DNA from: Roseiflexus sp.
Lineage (GTDB): Bacteria > Chloroflexota > Chloroflexia > Chloroflexales > Roseiflexaceae
Length of the DNA stretch: 64,000 nt
Direction of reading: 5' to 3'
Assembly: GCA_017743475.1 (NCBI GenBank)
Contig: JAGHYV010000012.1
Location: forward strand, 1-64,000
The position numbers and the translations under genes are program-made. A model generated the notes under the pieces. That model was not told the DNA's origin. It made no database searches and was given only the letters and a program-made list of their open reading frames with translations. This document shows, in pieces, positions 53,542 to 62,775 of this stretch. Every line of letters begins with the position of its first letter. Position 1 is the stretch's first letter.

Positions 53542-55756
53542 GGGTAATGCGGTTGCGGGTTGGACGATGCGAGAACGTTTGACAGCCAGTTTGTATGCCT
53601 TCACCCGGCACGCCAGAACATCCGGCGATCTGTTTCGTGCATCAGATGCGATGCAGCGGATATTCCTGGTCACGATTGCATTGACGGCGCTGGCGTTTGC
53701 GCTGCGCATCTATCGGCTGGATGCCCAGAGTCTCTGGCTGGACGAAGGGAGCACGTGGGTCGAGGTGACTAGGAAGAGCTGGCTGGCGCTGATTGCCGAA
53801 CTGCTCAGCCCCGATGCCGGTTATCCACTCTACCATCTTCTGCTAAAGGCGTGGGTGCTTATTGCCGGTGATACAGAGTGGGCGCTCCGCTTTCCATCGG
53901 CGCTGGCGGGGGCGCTGGTCGTGCCAGCGCTAGTGGCGGCAGCAGGTGAACTCTCCTCCTATCACACCCTTGCGAGGGATGTCCGAAGCGTCACTGCGAT
54001 TGGCGCGCTCGTTGTGCTTTCGCCCTATGCTCTCTGGCACGCACAGGACGCGAAAGTCTACAGCCTGGTGATCCTGGCGTCGTCGGTGTTGCTCTGGACT
54101 TTTCTGCGTGCGTTACGCCTGGATACGCGACGTGCGTGGTTGTTATTCGCTTCCGTGGCGCTGGTCAGCGTATTCGTGCACCGTCTGGCGCTCCTCTCGC
54201 TGGCTGGCGCTGCACTGGTTCTGGGGCTTCACCTGTGGCAGCGGAACGCCAGTATGCACCGTTGGCTGGCTGCCGCGTTTGTAGCGATTGCACTAGTATT
54301 GAGCCTGACCGGGGTAGCCGGAACGATCCTGGCGACGCGCAATGAACGGATTGGCAGTGAACGTAGTTCTGTCGGGATTGTCGAGGGAATCTGGTTCACG
54401 TTCGCGCATTTCAGTCTGGATCGCTGGCCCGGCGATCTGGATGGGTATCTCTGGTTGCCAACGTTTGCCTGGTTCCTGCCGTGGGCAGTGCTGACGCTCT
54501 GGGGTGTCGCGCTGTTGTGTCGCGATGCACTTGACGGACGGATCAGCGCTGGTGCAATTGTCGCTCTGCTGGTTGCGCCGGTGGGACTGTTCGCCATCGT
54601 TCATACCCTTGTACCTGTGTATGAGGCGCGCTACGTTGCGCCAGCGTTTCCTGCGTGGCTGGTGGCACTGGTCTACCCGATTCTGGAACAGCGTGATGGA
54701 AAAGACAGCATGCCCATGTCATCACGTCGAATGCTGTCGGATGCCCTCGCGCCTATCCTGCTCGTTCTCAGTCTGACAACAGGTGTCGCAACGCTGCTTC
54801 AACCGGAGAAAGGGTTGTTCAGCGGTGATCCGGTCAAAGAACAGTGGCGCGAGGCAGTAACGGCGCTGGCTCTGCGGGCGCATCCCGATGATCTCGTGCT
54901 GCTGCATCCGCACTATGTCGAGCCGATGTACGCCTACTATGCACCTCGCGTTACGCCTGATCCATTGCCGCAGCCGATAACATTCCCGGTTTTTGCGGAA
55001 GGCGATGTCTGCGGTATCGTCAACCCGACGCGGCAGCAGATGCTGGAGTGCATCCGTCGCCGCTTCGAGCCGTTCTTCAATGAGCAGGCGACAGGGAAAA
55101 AACGCGCCTTGCTGCTGATCGCGCCGGATCACGCGCGAACGGTCGATCCGCCCCCATTGCCAATTGATCGTTTCGGTTGGGTTGGGTTGCGCTTCCAGTA
55201 TCCGCAGCGCACCTGGCCCTGCGGCGGCACCGAATTTGTCGGCGTCCTTCTCATGTGCCAGAGCTTTCCGGAAACCTTCAATGCTGGCGGTCCGGGCACG
55301 ATCCCACAACCAGACACAGCGCTCGACGCAACATTCGGCCACGAATTGCGCCTGCGCGGATTTACGCTGGCGCTCCACGGCGGCGCTGCACGGGCTGGCG
55401 GATCGCTTCCCGTGACACTCTACTGGGAGGCAGTGGTGCCGCCAACGCGCGACTACCGGATATTTCTCCATCTCTGCCGCAATTGTGACATGCCGCCGGT
55501 CGCACTTGATGACGGACCGCCGCTCGGTGGATATGCGCCTGCCGGAATGACCACGACCTGGCGAATTGGTGACCCAGTGCACGATGAGCGATCGCTTCCG
55601 CTGCCGCATACCCTTCCTCCTGGTCGTTACACATTGGTGTTGGGAGTCTACAGCGGAGACGGTGCGCCCGCTTCGCGCCTGCCGATTGTCACCCGCGCGC
55701 CGACGCTCCCCGACAACCGCCTCGTGATTGGATCCATCGATGTGATTGCGCCATAA
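53525..55756 (+). CDS. GT39-type membrane glycosyltransferase with C-terminal beta domain
   Basis: A 743-residue membrane protein of the GT39/ArnT type. After a short cytoplasmic leader, the first membrane segment (MQRIFLVTIALTALAFALRIY) leads to the loop motif LWLDEGSTWVEV with the D-E pair expected for metal/donor binding, then about ten segments. The last 150 residues (HELRLRGFTLALHGGAARAGGSLPVTLYWEA...GRYTLVLGVYSG) look like an extracytoplasmic beta-sandwich. The GTG at 53525 overlaps the GT4 stop and has GAGGAG 10 bases upstream; an ATG at 53567 is possible. Forms an envelope or protein glycosylation group with its two neighbours. Confidence 0.82.
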   Translation: MHLPYEGNAVAGWTMRERLTASLYAFTRHARTSGDLFRASDAMQRIFLVTIALTALAFALRIYRLDAQSLWLDEGSTWVEVTRKSWLALIAELLSPDAGYPLYHLLLKAWVLIAGDTEWALRFPSALAGALVVPALVAAAGELSSYHTLARDVRSVTAIGALVVLSPYALWHAQDAKVYSLVILASSVLLWTFLRALRLDTRRAWLLFASVALVSVFVHRLALLSLAGAALVLGLHLWQRNASMHRWLAAAFVAIALVLSLTGVAGTILATRNERIGSERSSVGIVEGIWFTFAHFSLDRWPGDLDGYLWLPTFAWFLPWAVLTLWGVALLCRDALDGRISAGAIVALLVAPVGLFAIVHTLVPVYEARYVAPAFPAWLVALVYPILEQRDGKDSMPMSSRRMLSDALAPILLVLSLTTGVATLLQPEKGLFSGDPVKEQWREAVTALALRAHPDDLVLLHPHYVEPMYAYYAPRVTPDPLPQPITFPVFAEGDVCGIVNPTRQQMLECIRRRFEPFFNEQATGKKRALLLIAPDHARTVDPPPLPIDRFGWVGLRFQYPQRTWPCGGTEFVGVLLMCQSFPETFNAGGPGTIPQPDTALDATFGHELRLRGFTLALHGGAARAGGSLPVTLYWEAVVPPTRDYRIFLHLCRNCDMPPVALDDGPPLGGYAPAGMTTTWRIGDPVHDERSLPLPHTLPPGRYTLVLGVYSGDGAPASRLPIVTRAPTLPDNRLVIGSIDVIAP

Positions 55757-55824
55757 CCGGCAGAATGGGCTGTCCTTATGGCAGCGTTCGGGTCTGCTGC
55801 CAGTACACGACTGTCGTCCCGGTA

Positions 55825-56241
55825 TCAGTCCATCGCGCGCCACCCGCGAATCGTCAGCGGCGTGACGACGATCAGCGGCGCGCCGTCCAGCGGCAACGTT
55901 GCATACTGAAGATACTTCTGGCGCAACAGTTCAATGCCGGTCACATATGTCGGTCCGTCAGTGACGATGTCTGCCGTTCCGCGGATTAGTACCCATGCTA
56001 GATCGCGCCAGTTTTCGCTATAGTGATCGACGACAATTGCAACGTGCGGGTGTGCTCGAATGTTTCGCACACGCTGCAACTGCGTTGCGGCAACACGCTT
56101 GGGTTTCGCATCGAGAGGCGTATACAGCCGATCATCGAAAGCATACACAATTGGCACAACACTGGGGTGTCCACGTGCATCGACAGTGGCCATACGCGCC
56201 ACGCGCCCATGCACGATAAAATCGCGTTCCCATGCTGTCAT
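55825..56241 (-). CDS. PPOX-class flavin/F420-binding protein
   Basis: A 138-residue split-barrel protein of the pyridoxamine 5'-phosphate oxidase superfamily. RVARMATVDARGHPSVVPIVYAFDDRLYTPLDAKPKR is characteristic of a subfamily usually annotated as probable F420-dependent (TIGR03668 type), followed by NIRAHPHVAIVVDHYSENWRDLAWVLIRGTADIV. FMN cannot be excluded as cofactor. GAAGGAACC precedes the ATG. It is divergent from pgsA. Confidence 0.85.
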   Translation of the reverse strand: MTAWERDFIVHGRVARMATVDARGHPSVVPIVYAFDDRLYTPLDAKPKRVAATQLQRVRNIRAHPHVAIVVDHYSENWRDLAWVLIRGTADIVTDGPTYVTGIELLRQKYLQYATLPLDGAPLIVVTPLTIRGWRAMD

Positions 56242-56281
56242 ACGCGGTTCCTTCGGGTATAATGCCGGATGGAGAGATTGC

Positions 56282-56851
56282 GTGTATACTCGTCATCTGC
56301 CCAATCTGCTCGGTCTGTTCCGGATAGTCGCAACGCCAGCGCTCTACATCCTGATCGCGCTGGGCGCGCCGACCGGCGATCTGGGCGCCGTTGTGCTGTT
56401 AGTCGTGATGGCTATAAGTGATATTGCCGATGGGCGAATTGCACGGAAACTCAAGGTCGTTTCGCCGCTCGGCGTTTTTCTCGATACCATTTCCGATAAG
56501 ATATTCGTTGCCGGTGCGCTGTTACCAATGGTCGAACGCGGGTTGCTGCCCGGCTGGGTTGCGCTGATCATTATTATCCGCGAATTTGCCGTATCGGGGT
56601 TGCGTTCCTACGCCGCTGCCGAAGGTGAAGTCATTGCAGCGCGCCAGTGGGGGAAGCAAAAGCTGGTGTTTACCGTTGCAGCGCTGATCTGGTGTCTGGT
56701 GGACGCTGCAGTGCGCGCAATTCCCGGATCGCCGGATGTGCTGTTGACTCTGGCGTCGTTCTGGCCCTTTGTTCTGGGGCTTGCGCTGATCTGGACGATC
56801 GGGTCGGGCGTGGAGTATTTCTGGAAGGCGATGCCGTTGCTGCGACGGTGA
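56282..56851 (+). CDS. pgsA: CDP-diacylglycerol-glycerol-3-phosphate 3-phosphatidyltransferase
   Basis: Makes phosphatidylglycerol phosphate from CDP-diacylglycerol and glycerol 3-phosphate in the membrane. The 189-residue product has the CDP-alcohol transferase motif D-G-x2-A-R-x8-G-x3-D-x3-D, seen in SDIADGRIARKLKVVSPLG followed by VFLDTISDK, and about five membrane segments. The start is GTG at 56282 with GGAGAG 5-6 bases upstream and TATAAT at 56258-56263 giving a transcript start near 56270. Its stop codon is the first unit of the large heptamer array. Confidence 0.9.
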   Translation: MYTRHLPNLLGLFRIVATPALYILIALGAPTGDLGAVVLLVVMAISDIADGRIARKLKVVSPLGVFLDTISDKIFVAGALLPMVERGLLPGWVALIIIIREFAVSGLRSYAAAEGEVIAARQWGKQKLVFTVAALIWCLVDAAVRAIPGSPDVLLTLASFWPFVLGLALIWTIGSGVEYFWKAMPLLRR

Positions 56852-57059
56852 AGGTTTCGCGTTGAAGGTTTCGCGGTGAGGGTTGAAGGTTGAAAGTTGA
56901 AGGTTGCGGGTTGAAGGTGGGAGCATTGAGTGTTGAAGGTGGAACGTTGAATGTTGAATGTGGAACGTTGAATGCGGGAACGTTGCGCGTTGAACGTTGA
57001 GCGTTGAATACGGGAACGTTGCGCGTTGAACGTTGAACGTTGAACGTTGCGGGTTGAAT
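56844..57059. repeat. Large 7-bp repeat array between pgsA and mntA
   Basis: About 30 consecutive heptamers with consensus GAACGTT/AAGGTTG (variants GAATGTT, GCGCGTT, AAGGTTT, CGGGTTG), in phase except for two single-base insertions at two GGAACGTT units. It starts within the pgsA stop codon region and ends directly at the mntA ATG, so it fills the whole gap. Subtypes are clustered: AAGGTTG at the left, GAACGTT at the right, as expected from local duplications. Confidence 0.9.
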
Positions 57060-57461
57060 ATGACGTCCGTCGAAATACGCATCAACGATGTTCTCGGCGC
57101 GGAGCCGGGCATTGCTGCCGTCCTGCTGTTCGGTTCGGCAGTGCGCGGACGTCTCCGACCTGACAGCGATATTGATGTGGCGACACTCTTCGAGCACAGC
57201 GCCATTCCCGGCATCGAAGAGCGTCTGGCGCTACGTCAACGCCTTGAAGAAGCGGTACAACGCGATGTCGATCTCATCGTTCTCAATGATGCGCCGACCA
57301 TTCTGGCATTTCAGGCGCTCCGTTATGGCAAATTGATCGCATGCCCGCGCCCACGTGTCTATCATGAATTCGTGATGCGGCTGGTGACAGAGTATGCCGA
57401 CTTCAAACGGATTCGGAAACCGATCGAAGATGCAGTGATACGACGGAGCGTGCTTGAGTGA
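57060..57461 (+). CDS. mntA: MntA-type nucleotidyltransferase antitoxin
   Basis: A 133-residue minimal nucleotidyltransferase. The motif GSAVRGRLRPDSDIDV gives the G-S-x10-D-x-D active site, with a third acidic residue in RDVDLIVLND. In HepT-MntA (type VII) toxin-antitoxin systems this enzyme AMPylates a Tyr of the HEPN toxin and silences it. The next gene is such a toxin and overlaps by 4 bases. The ATG at 57060 abuts the heptamer array and has no clear ribosome site. Confidence 0.88.
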   Translation: MTSVEIRINDVLGAEPGIAAVLLFGSAVRGRLRPDSDIDVATLFEHSAIPGIEERLALRQRLEEAVQRDVDLIVLNDAPTILAFQALRYGKLIACPRPRVYHEFVMRLVTEYADFKRIRKPIEDAVIRRSVLE

Positions 57462-57898
57462 TCGACCCTGATATTGTTCTCGCAAAAGTGGCAATTATTC
57501 AGCGTTGCCTGGATCGCATCAGGTCGGTCACGCACATGGATCCGAACCGGCTTGAGAACATCGATATCCAGGATATCTTTGTTCTCAATCTGCAACGCGC
57601 AATCCAGGCAGCGATTGATCTCGGCGCGCATACACTGGCATCTCAGAGACGCGACATGCCGGCGACGCTGCGCGAGATTTTTGTAGCGCTCGCGGAACAG
57701 GGGCTGCTCTCCGACGCTGTAGCACGCGCCATGCAAAATATGTGCGGTTTTCGGAATATCGCTGTGCATGATTATCGAAAACTCTCCCTTGATGTGCTCA
57801 AATCAATACTGGTTCATCACCTGACCGATCTTGAAGCGTACTATCGTGAGATTCTGGCGCTTTTGCCACAACCGCCGTCGGATCAACCGGTTGAGTGA
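57458..57898 (+). CDS. hepT: HepT-type HEPN ribonuclease toxin
   Basis: A 146-residue HEPN-domain protein (DUF86). The RNase motif R-x4-H is present in GFRNIAVHDY, followed by Tyr two residues later, the residue AMPylated in the HepT-MntA system (RX4HXY). The remainder is helical (LNLQRAIQAAIDLGAHTLA). It starts at a GTG in the GTGA overlap with mntA, so the two are translationally coupled. Role: mRNA or tRNA cleaving toxin, for stress or phage response; target unknown. Confidence 0.88.
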   Translation: MIDPDIVLAKVAIIQRCLDRIRSVTHMDPNRLENIDIQDIFVLNLQRAIQAAIDLGAHTLASQRRDMPATLREIFVALAEQGLLSDAVARAMQNMCGFRNIAVHDYRKLSLDVLKSILVHHLTDLEAYYREILALLPQPPSDQPVE

Positions 57899-57916
57899 TA
57901 CGCATGGAGGACGACC

Positions 57917-60304
57917 GTGGTCGATGTTGCGCCTGGACAGCAGACCGGGACACCCGTGGCGATCACGCCTGAACGTCTCGCAGTGCTGGACGCGATCCAG
58001 CGTCGCATTCTCTGGTTGGCGACATTCATGGTGCATCACGCCAACCACGTGCGTCCCAATCTCGATGGCACGAAGATCGGCGGTCATCAGGCATCCTCAA
58101 CGTCGCTCGTGACAATCCTCACGGCGCTCTATTTCCACTTCCTGCGTCCCGGCGATCGGGTGTCAATCAAGCCGCATGCTTCGCCTGCTTTCCACGCAGT
58201 GCAATACCTTCTGGGGCGGTTGCCGCGCGACTATCTGATGACGCTACGCGCCTACGGCGGTCTCCAGGCGTATCCCAGTCGCACGAAAGACCCTGACGAC
58301 GTTGATTTCTCGACCGGTTCGGTTGGATTGGGTGCGGTTGCGCCTGCATTTGCGGCACTAGCGCATCGTTACGCGAAACTTCACTTTGGTCACGTTACAT
58401 CGCGCCGCTTTATTGCGCTGGTGGGCGACGCAGAACTGGACGAAGGCAATGTCTGGGAAGCGATCCTCGATGAAGCGCTGGAAGGTCTGGACAATCTGAT
58501 CTGGATTGTTGATCTGAACCGTCAGAGCCTCGACCGGGTCATTCCCGGCATACGGGCAGCGCGCCTGAAACGGTTGTTCGCCGAGAATGGCTGGCGGGTG
58601 CTGGAAGCGAAGTATGGGCATCGGTTGCAGGCGCTGTTTCGGCAACCCGGCGGCGATGCGCTGCGCCAGCGTATCGATGACATGAGTAACGAAGAGTATC
58701 AGGCGCTTATCCGTTTGCCCGGTCACGAATTGCGCCCGCGTTTGTGCAATGATCCGGCTGGTAGAAGTGATCAGATCGCGCGCGTGATTGCGGATATTCC
58801 CGATGCCGAACTGCCCGCTGTTCTTTCAAACCTGGGCGGACACGATCTGGCGAAACTGTGTGATGTGCTAGCGCAGGCAGACAAACCAGTCGGCAAGCCC
58901 ACCATCATTTTTGCCTATACGATCAAGGGGTGGGGATTGCCGATCGCCGGACATCCGCTCAACCACTCGATGCTGTTGACCGCCGAACAGATCGAGGCGT
59001 TGCGCATCGCGCACGGCATCGCTCCGGGCACCGAGTGGGACGCATTCGCACCAGGCACGCCCGAAGCCGATCTGTGCGCCGAAGTTGCAGCGCGTCTCTA
59101 TCCGCCCGAAAAACCGCCGGTCGTCGCATGCGATCCCGCCCTCATTCCCGATGACCTGGACGTTGCCATACCGGAGCGCACCAGCACGCAAGACGCTTTT
59201 GGTCGTTTGCTGGTGCGTCTGGCAGACACGCCGATCGGTAAACGGATCGTGACTTCTTCGCCGGATGTATCGGTCTCAACCAATCTGGCGGGATGGATCA
59301 ACAAGACCGGTGTGTTCACGCCGGTGGAACATCCAGACTACGAAACCGAGTCGTACCGCCTGCTGCGCTGGAAGCGCGGTCCCTCCGGCAGACATATCGA
59401 ACTGGGCATTTCTGAGATGAACCTGTTCATGCTGCTGGGGATGATGGGACTGGCAGCCGAACTGTGCGGGCAACTGCTGATACCAATCGGCACTGTGTAC
59501 GACCCGTTCGTCTGTCGGGGTCTCGATGCCCTGATCTACAGCGTGTACTCCGGTGCAAAGTTCATCTTCGCCGGAACGCCGTCAGGCATCACCCTATCAC
59601 CCGAAGGCGGCGCCCATCAATCGACGATCACACCCTCAATCGGGGCGGAACTGCCGAAACTGCGCGCGTATGAGCCGTGCTATGCGCAGGAAGTGGCATG
59701 GTTGCTGCTGGAAGCAATCCGCGAGTGTTGCGACCGAGTCCACGGGCAGGCGACGTACCTGCGCCTTTCGACGCGCCCCATCGATCAGGCGCCGTTCAAT
59801 GCGGCGCTTGAGCGCATCGGAAGAGCGGAACTGCGACGGCAGGTTATGATGGGCGGGTACCGCCTCTACGACTGGCGTTTTGGCGACCAGACCGCCATAG
59901 CGCGGCGTGGTGACGGACGCCCCTATCAGGTGATGATCGCTGCCGTCGGTGCGATTGTGCCGGAGGCGCTGGAGGCAGCAGCGTACCTGCAACGTGAAGG
60001 GGTGGCGGTCACCGTGCTGAACCTGGTCAGCCCGAAACGGGTCTTCGAGCGTTGGCGTGCAGGGCGCGACCGGGATCCGCTGGGATGGTTGTTTCTGCCG
60101 GAAGAGCGTCGTGCACCGATAGTTACTGTGCAGGATGGTGCGTCCCACAGCCTGGCGTGGTTAGGGAGCGTGTACGGTGTGCCGGTAGCGGCATTGGGAG
60201 TCGACGATTTCGGTCAATCGGGCACGCGCGTCGATCTCTATCGCCACTTCGGGATCGACCCAGCGAGCATCGCGGAAGCAGCATTTCGCATGATCGATGA
60301 ATGA
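57917..60304 (+). CDS. AceE-like thiamine diphosphate-dependent dehydrogenase E1
   Basis: A 795-residue transketolase-fold enzyme of the homodimeric pyruvate dehydrogenase E1 type. The thiamine motif is GDAELDEGNVWEAILDEALEGLDNLIWIVDLNRQSLDR (GDx...N); the pyrimidine-binding domain follows (QDAFGRLLVRLADTPIGKRIVTSSPD...IELGISEMNLFMLLGMMGLA) and a C-terminal transketolase domain ends the protein. It is shorter than AceE (about 890) and has no E2 or E3 gene nearby, so substrate and partners are uncertain; it may act alone or on another 2-oxo acid. GTG start with GGAGG 6 bases upstream, 18 bases after hepT. Confidence 0.8.
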   Translation: MVDVAPGQQTGTPVAITPERLAVLDAIQRRILWLATFMVHHANHVRPNLDGTKIGGHQASSTSLVTILTALYFHFLRPGDRVSIKPHASPAFHAVQYLLGRLPRDYLMTLRAYGGLQAYPSRTKDPDDVDFSTGSVGLGAVAPAFAALAHRYAKLHFGHVTSRRFIALVGDAELDEGNVWEAILDEALEGLDNLIWIVDLNRQSLDRVIPGIRAARLKRLFAENGWRVLEAKYGHRLQALFRQPGGDALRQRIDDMSNEEYQALIRLPGHELRPRLCNDPAGRSDQIARVIADIPDAELPAVLSNLGGHDLAKLCDVLAQADKPVGKPTIIFAYTIKGWGLPIAGHPLNHSMLLTAEQIEALRIAHGIAPGTEWDAFAPGTPEADLCAEVAARLYPPEKPPVVACDPALIPDDLDVAIPERTSTQDAFGRLLVRLADTPIGKRIVTSSPDVSVSTNLAGWINKTGVFTPVEHPDYETESYRLLRWKRGPSGRHIELGISEMNLFMLLGMMGLAAELCGQLLIPIGTVYDPFVCRGLDALIYSVYSGAKFIFAGTPSGITLSPEGGAHQSTITPSIGAELPKLRAYEPCYAQEVAWLLLEAIRECCDRVHGQATYLRLSTRPIDQAPFNAALERIGRAELRRQVMMGGYRLYDWRFGDQTAIARRGDGRPYQVMIAAVGAIVPEALEAAAYLQREGVAVTVLNLVSPKRVFERWRAGRDRDPLGWLFLPEERRAPIVTVQDGASHSLAWLGSVYGVPVAALGVDDFGQSGTRVDLYRHFGIDPASIAEAAFRMIDE

Positions 60305-60317
60305 TGGTGAATCACAG

Positions 60318-60345
60318 CAGCCCTGCACGTCATCGTGCAGGGCTG
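60318..60345 (+). terminator. Terminator hairpin after the E1 gene
   Basis: A 12-bp perfect stem (CAGCCCTGCACG and complement) with loop TCAT, 13 bases after the stop; no T-tract. Confidence 0.7.
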
Positions 60346-60398
60346 TCAAAGGAGTATGGCAGAAGCGTCAGGCTCGCCGACTCCAGAGTGAGCGCGTA

Positions 60399-60761
60399 TC
60401 ACGTCGTTGCCGGCGGGTTGCGTCGCGCCTCAATGAACGAGCGCACGCCGAGCGCCACATAGATGCCACAGATAAGCGCCATCGCAATGTTGGCGCCGGT
60501 CGCTGCATTCAGTTCAAACGAACCAAGCGATGGGATAATGCGGCTCATCGGCGCAATGAACCCGAGTGCCCCAAGGGCGACTGCGATGTGCATCATCGTT
60601 TTGCGGCGCTGCCCGTTGTGCGCCAGCCATCCCAGCAGAATCAGCGGCACGCCGAAAAACGCCGGGATGAGCGCCGTAATGCTCGACATACCAGTTCCGA
60701 AATATGTTGACAGCGCCAGTATCGTCAGCGCGACGCCAGCGACAATCGTAATCCTGGGCAT
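60399..60761 (-). CDS. Small four-helix membrane protein
   Basis: A 120-residue protein with four hydrophobic segments (VAGVALTILALSTYFG, ALIPAFFGVPLILLGWLA, MHIAVALGALGFIAPMS, ANIAMALICGIYVALGV). I do not recognise a functional family; similar short uncharacterised membrane proteins are widespread. AAAGGAGGG precedes the ATG, and a promoter lies upstream. It converges with the E1 gene. Confidence 0.75.
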   Translation of the reverse strand: MPRITIVAGVALTILALSTYFGTGMSSITALIPAFFGVPLILLGWLAHNGQRRKTMMHIAVALGALGFIAPMSRIIPSLGSFELNAATGANIAMALICGIYVALGVRSFIEARRNPPATT

Positions 60762-60798
60762 CGTTCCCTCCTTTGCGATGGAAGAAGACTCTGGATTG

Positions 60799-60826
60799 TT
60801 TATATTAGTTTATTTGTATTTTACAA
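60799..60826 (-). promoter_or_regulatory. Promoter of the small membrane protein gene
   Basis: TTGTAA (60821-60826), a 16-base spacer and TATAAA (60799-60804) on the minus strand, in a notably AT-rich stretch (60795-60832). Confidence 0.5.
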
Positions 60827-60949
60827 TATCCGACGTAAAGCGCCCAGGGTCGCCTTCCCTGTTGAGTATGTGAATTTCTTCCCGAACGTCGCATTTGTCC
60901 GGGCTTCGCTGCCTGGGAATGCAGTGCAAGACAGGCTGAGGATTCTGCA

Positions 60950-61735
60950 ATGAGCCGTATCGAAGCAACATTCGCCCGATTGCGCGCCGCCGGGCGCACA
61001 GCGCTCATGCCCTACCTGATGACCGGTTACCCGGATCGCGACTCGGCGCTCGAACTAGCGCCGGCACTGGAGACGGCTGGTGCCGATCTGTTCGAACTTG
61101 GCGTTCCATTCTCTGATCCGCTCGCCGACGGCGCCACGATCCAGCGCGCCTCGGAGCGCGCCCTTGCCAACGGCATTCGACTGGAACATTGTATCGAAAC
61201 GGTTGCCGGGTTGCGCAAACGTGGTGTGTGCGCGCCAATTGTGCTAATGGGGTATTACAACCCGTTTTTGCAGTATGGTCTTGAGCGGTTGGCGCGCGAC
61301 ATAGCTAGTGCTGGCGCGGACGGACTGATCATTCCCGATCTGCCGCCGGAAGAAGCGCAGGAGTGCCACGCTGCCTGCCGTGCGCATGGTCTTGACCTGA
61401 TCTTTTTCGTTGCTCCCACCACTCCTGACGAACGAATTGATCGTATCGTTGCGCTTGCAAGCGGTTTCATCTACTGCGTTGCGCTGACCGGCGTCACTGG
61501 AGCGCGGCGCGAACTGTGGAGCGGATTACCTGCGTTCCTCGAACGGGTTCGCCGCCGCACCAGTCTGCCGCTGGTGGTCGGATTCGGCATCAGTAGCGCA
61601 GCGCATGTCCGTGAGGCAGGCAGATATGCTGCCGGTGCAATCGTTGCCAGTGCACTGATCAACGTCATCGAACAGGCGCCGCCCGGCGAGTATGTTGCAC
61701 GGGCAGTCGATTTCGTGCGGTCGCTGCGTGGCTAA
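60950..61735 (+). CDS. trpA: Tryptophan synthase alpha chain
   Basis: Splits indole-3-glycerol phosphate to indole, which passes to the beta subunit. The 261-residue product has [10 protein letters not shown], the catalytic Glu in [20 protein letters not shown], the catalytic Asp in [20 protein letters not shown] and the phosphate loop [16 protein letters not shown] lies about 9 bases before the ATG. No trpB or other trp gene is adjacent, so it is detached from the usual operon. Confidence 0.95.
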   Translation: MSRIEATFARLRAAGRTALMPYLMTGYPDRDSALELAPALETAGADLFELGVPFSDPLADGATIQRASERALANGIRLEHCIETVAGLRKRGVCAPIVLMGYYNPFLQYGLERLARDIASAGADGLIIPDLPPEEAQECHAACRAHGLDLIFFVAPTTPDERIDRIVALASGFIYCVALTGVTGARRELWSGLPAFLERVRRRTSLPLVVGFGISSAAHVREAGRYAAGAIVASALINVIEQAPPGEYVARAVDFVRSLRG

Positions 61736-61875
61736 TGGTTGCGCTATCAGCTGCGCGATCATGCTGGCAGAATGCCCGAATAACTCTATGCGTCAGGCGA
61801 TAGTGTGCGCATTCAGGCATCGCTTACAGGTATGATATAATTGCGGCATTGACATGCCGTCTGCGGGGTTCGACC

Positions 61876-62775
61876 ATGGCGTCGCTTGCGATTGTCATCG
61901 TCAATTACAACACCTGTGATCTGCTGCGTGCCTGTCTACGCTCAATCAAGGAAGACAATCCGCACTGCGCTATCAGCATCTGGGTGGTGGATAATGCATC
62001 GAACGACGGCAGCGTCGCAATGGTGCGTGCCGAATTCCCGCATGTGCGCCTGATCGTTAGTCCGCGCAATGGCGGGTTCGCTTTCGCCAATAATCTGGCG
62101 CTGCGCGCCATTCTTAATGAGACGGATGCTGCCAATTATGTGATGCTGCTCAACCCGGATACGGTTGTGCCGCGTGGTGCGCTTGATCTGCTGATTGATT
62201 ACATGGAAGCGCATCCCGACGTTGGTGCGTGTGGTCCAAAGTTACTGTTGCCCGATGGTTCGCTCGACCTGGCGTGCCGGCGCTCGTTCCCCACGCCGGA
62301 GGTCGCCTTCTATCGGATGATCGGTCTGTCGCGCCTGTTCCCGCGTCACCCGCGCTTTGCGCGCTACAACCTGACCTATCTGGATGAAAACCGCGAGACT
62401 GAGGTCGATTCAGTGGTGGGTGCCTGTATGCTGGTGCGAACCAGTGTAGTGCGCGAAATCGGGTTGCTCGATGAGACGTTCTTTATGTATGGCGAAGACC
62501 TTGATTGGGCGTACCGCATCAAACAGTATGGCTGGCGTATTATGTATGTTCCATCGGCGACGGTGTACCACCACAAACGCGCATCGAGCAGCCAGCGTCC
62601 GGTGCAGACGATCCGCTGGTTCTACGATGCCATGCGAATTTTTCACCGCAAGCATTTTGCCGCCACTACTCCGGCTTTGCTGAACGCATTAATTGAAACC
62701 AGTATTACACTGAAGGAGTTCCTCAGCCTTGGCAGCAATCTCATCCGCACCCCGGTCTCGCGTCGCGCCCGGTAA
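61876..62775 (+). CDS. Glycosyltransferase family 2
   Basis: A 299-residue GT-A fold inverting glycosyltransferase of the rhamnosyltransferase-like type. [22 protein letters not shown] begins the nucleotide-binding half, with [19 protein letters not shown] (metal/donor site) and the C-terminal [24 protein letters not shown] with its catalytic acidic residue. The ATG at 61876 starts the fold directly; TATAAT at 61836-61841 is a likely -10. It is followed by a sugar phosphotransferase, marking the start of an exopolysaccharide cluster that runs out of the window. Confidence 0.93.
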   Translation: MASLAIVIVNYNTCDLLRACLRSIKEDNPHCAISIWVVDNASNDGSVAMVRAEFPHVRLIVSPRNGGFAFANNLALRAILNETDAANYVMLLNPDTVVPRGALDLLIDYMEAHPDVGACGPKLLLPDGSLDLACRRSFPTPEVAFYRMIGLSRLFPRHPRFARYNLTYLDENRETEVDSVVGACMLVRTSVVREIGLLDETFFMYGEDLDWAYRIKQYGWRIMYVPSATVYHHKRASSSQRPVQTIRWFYDAMRIFHRKHFAATTPALLNALIETSITLKEFLSLGSNLIRTPVSRRAR

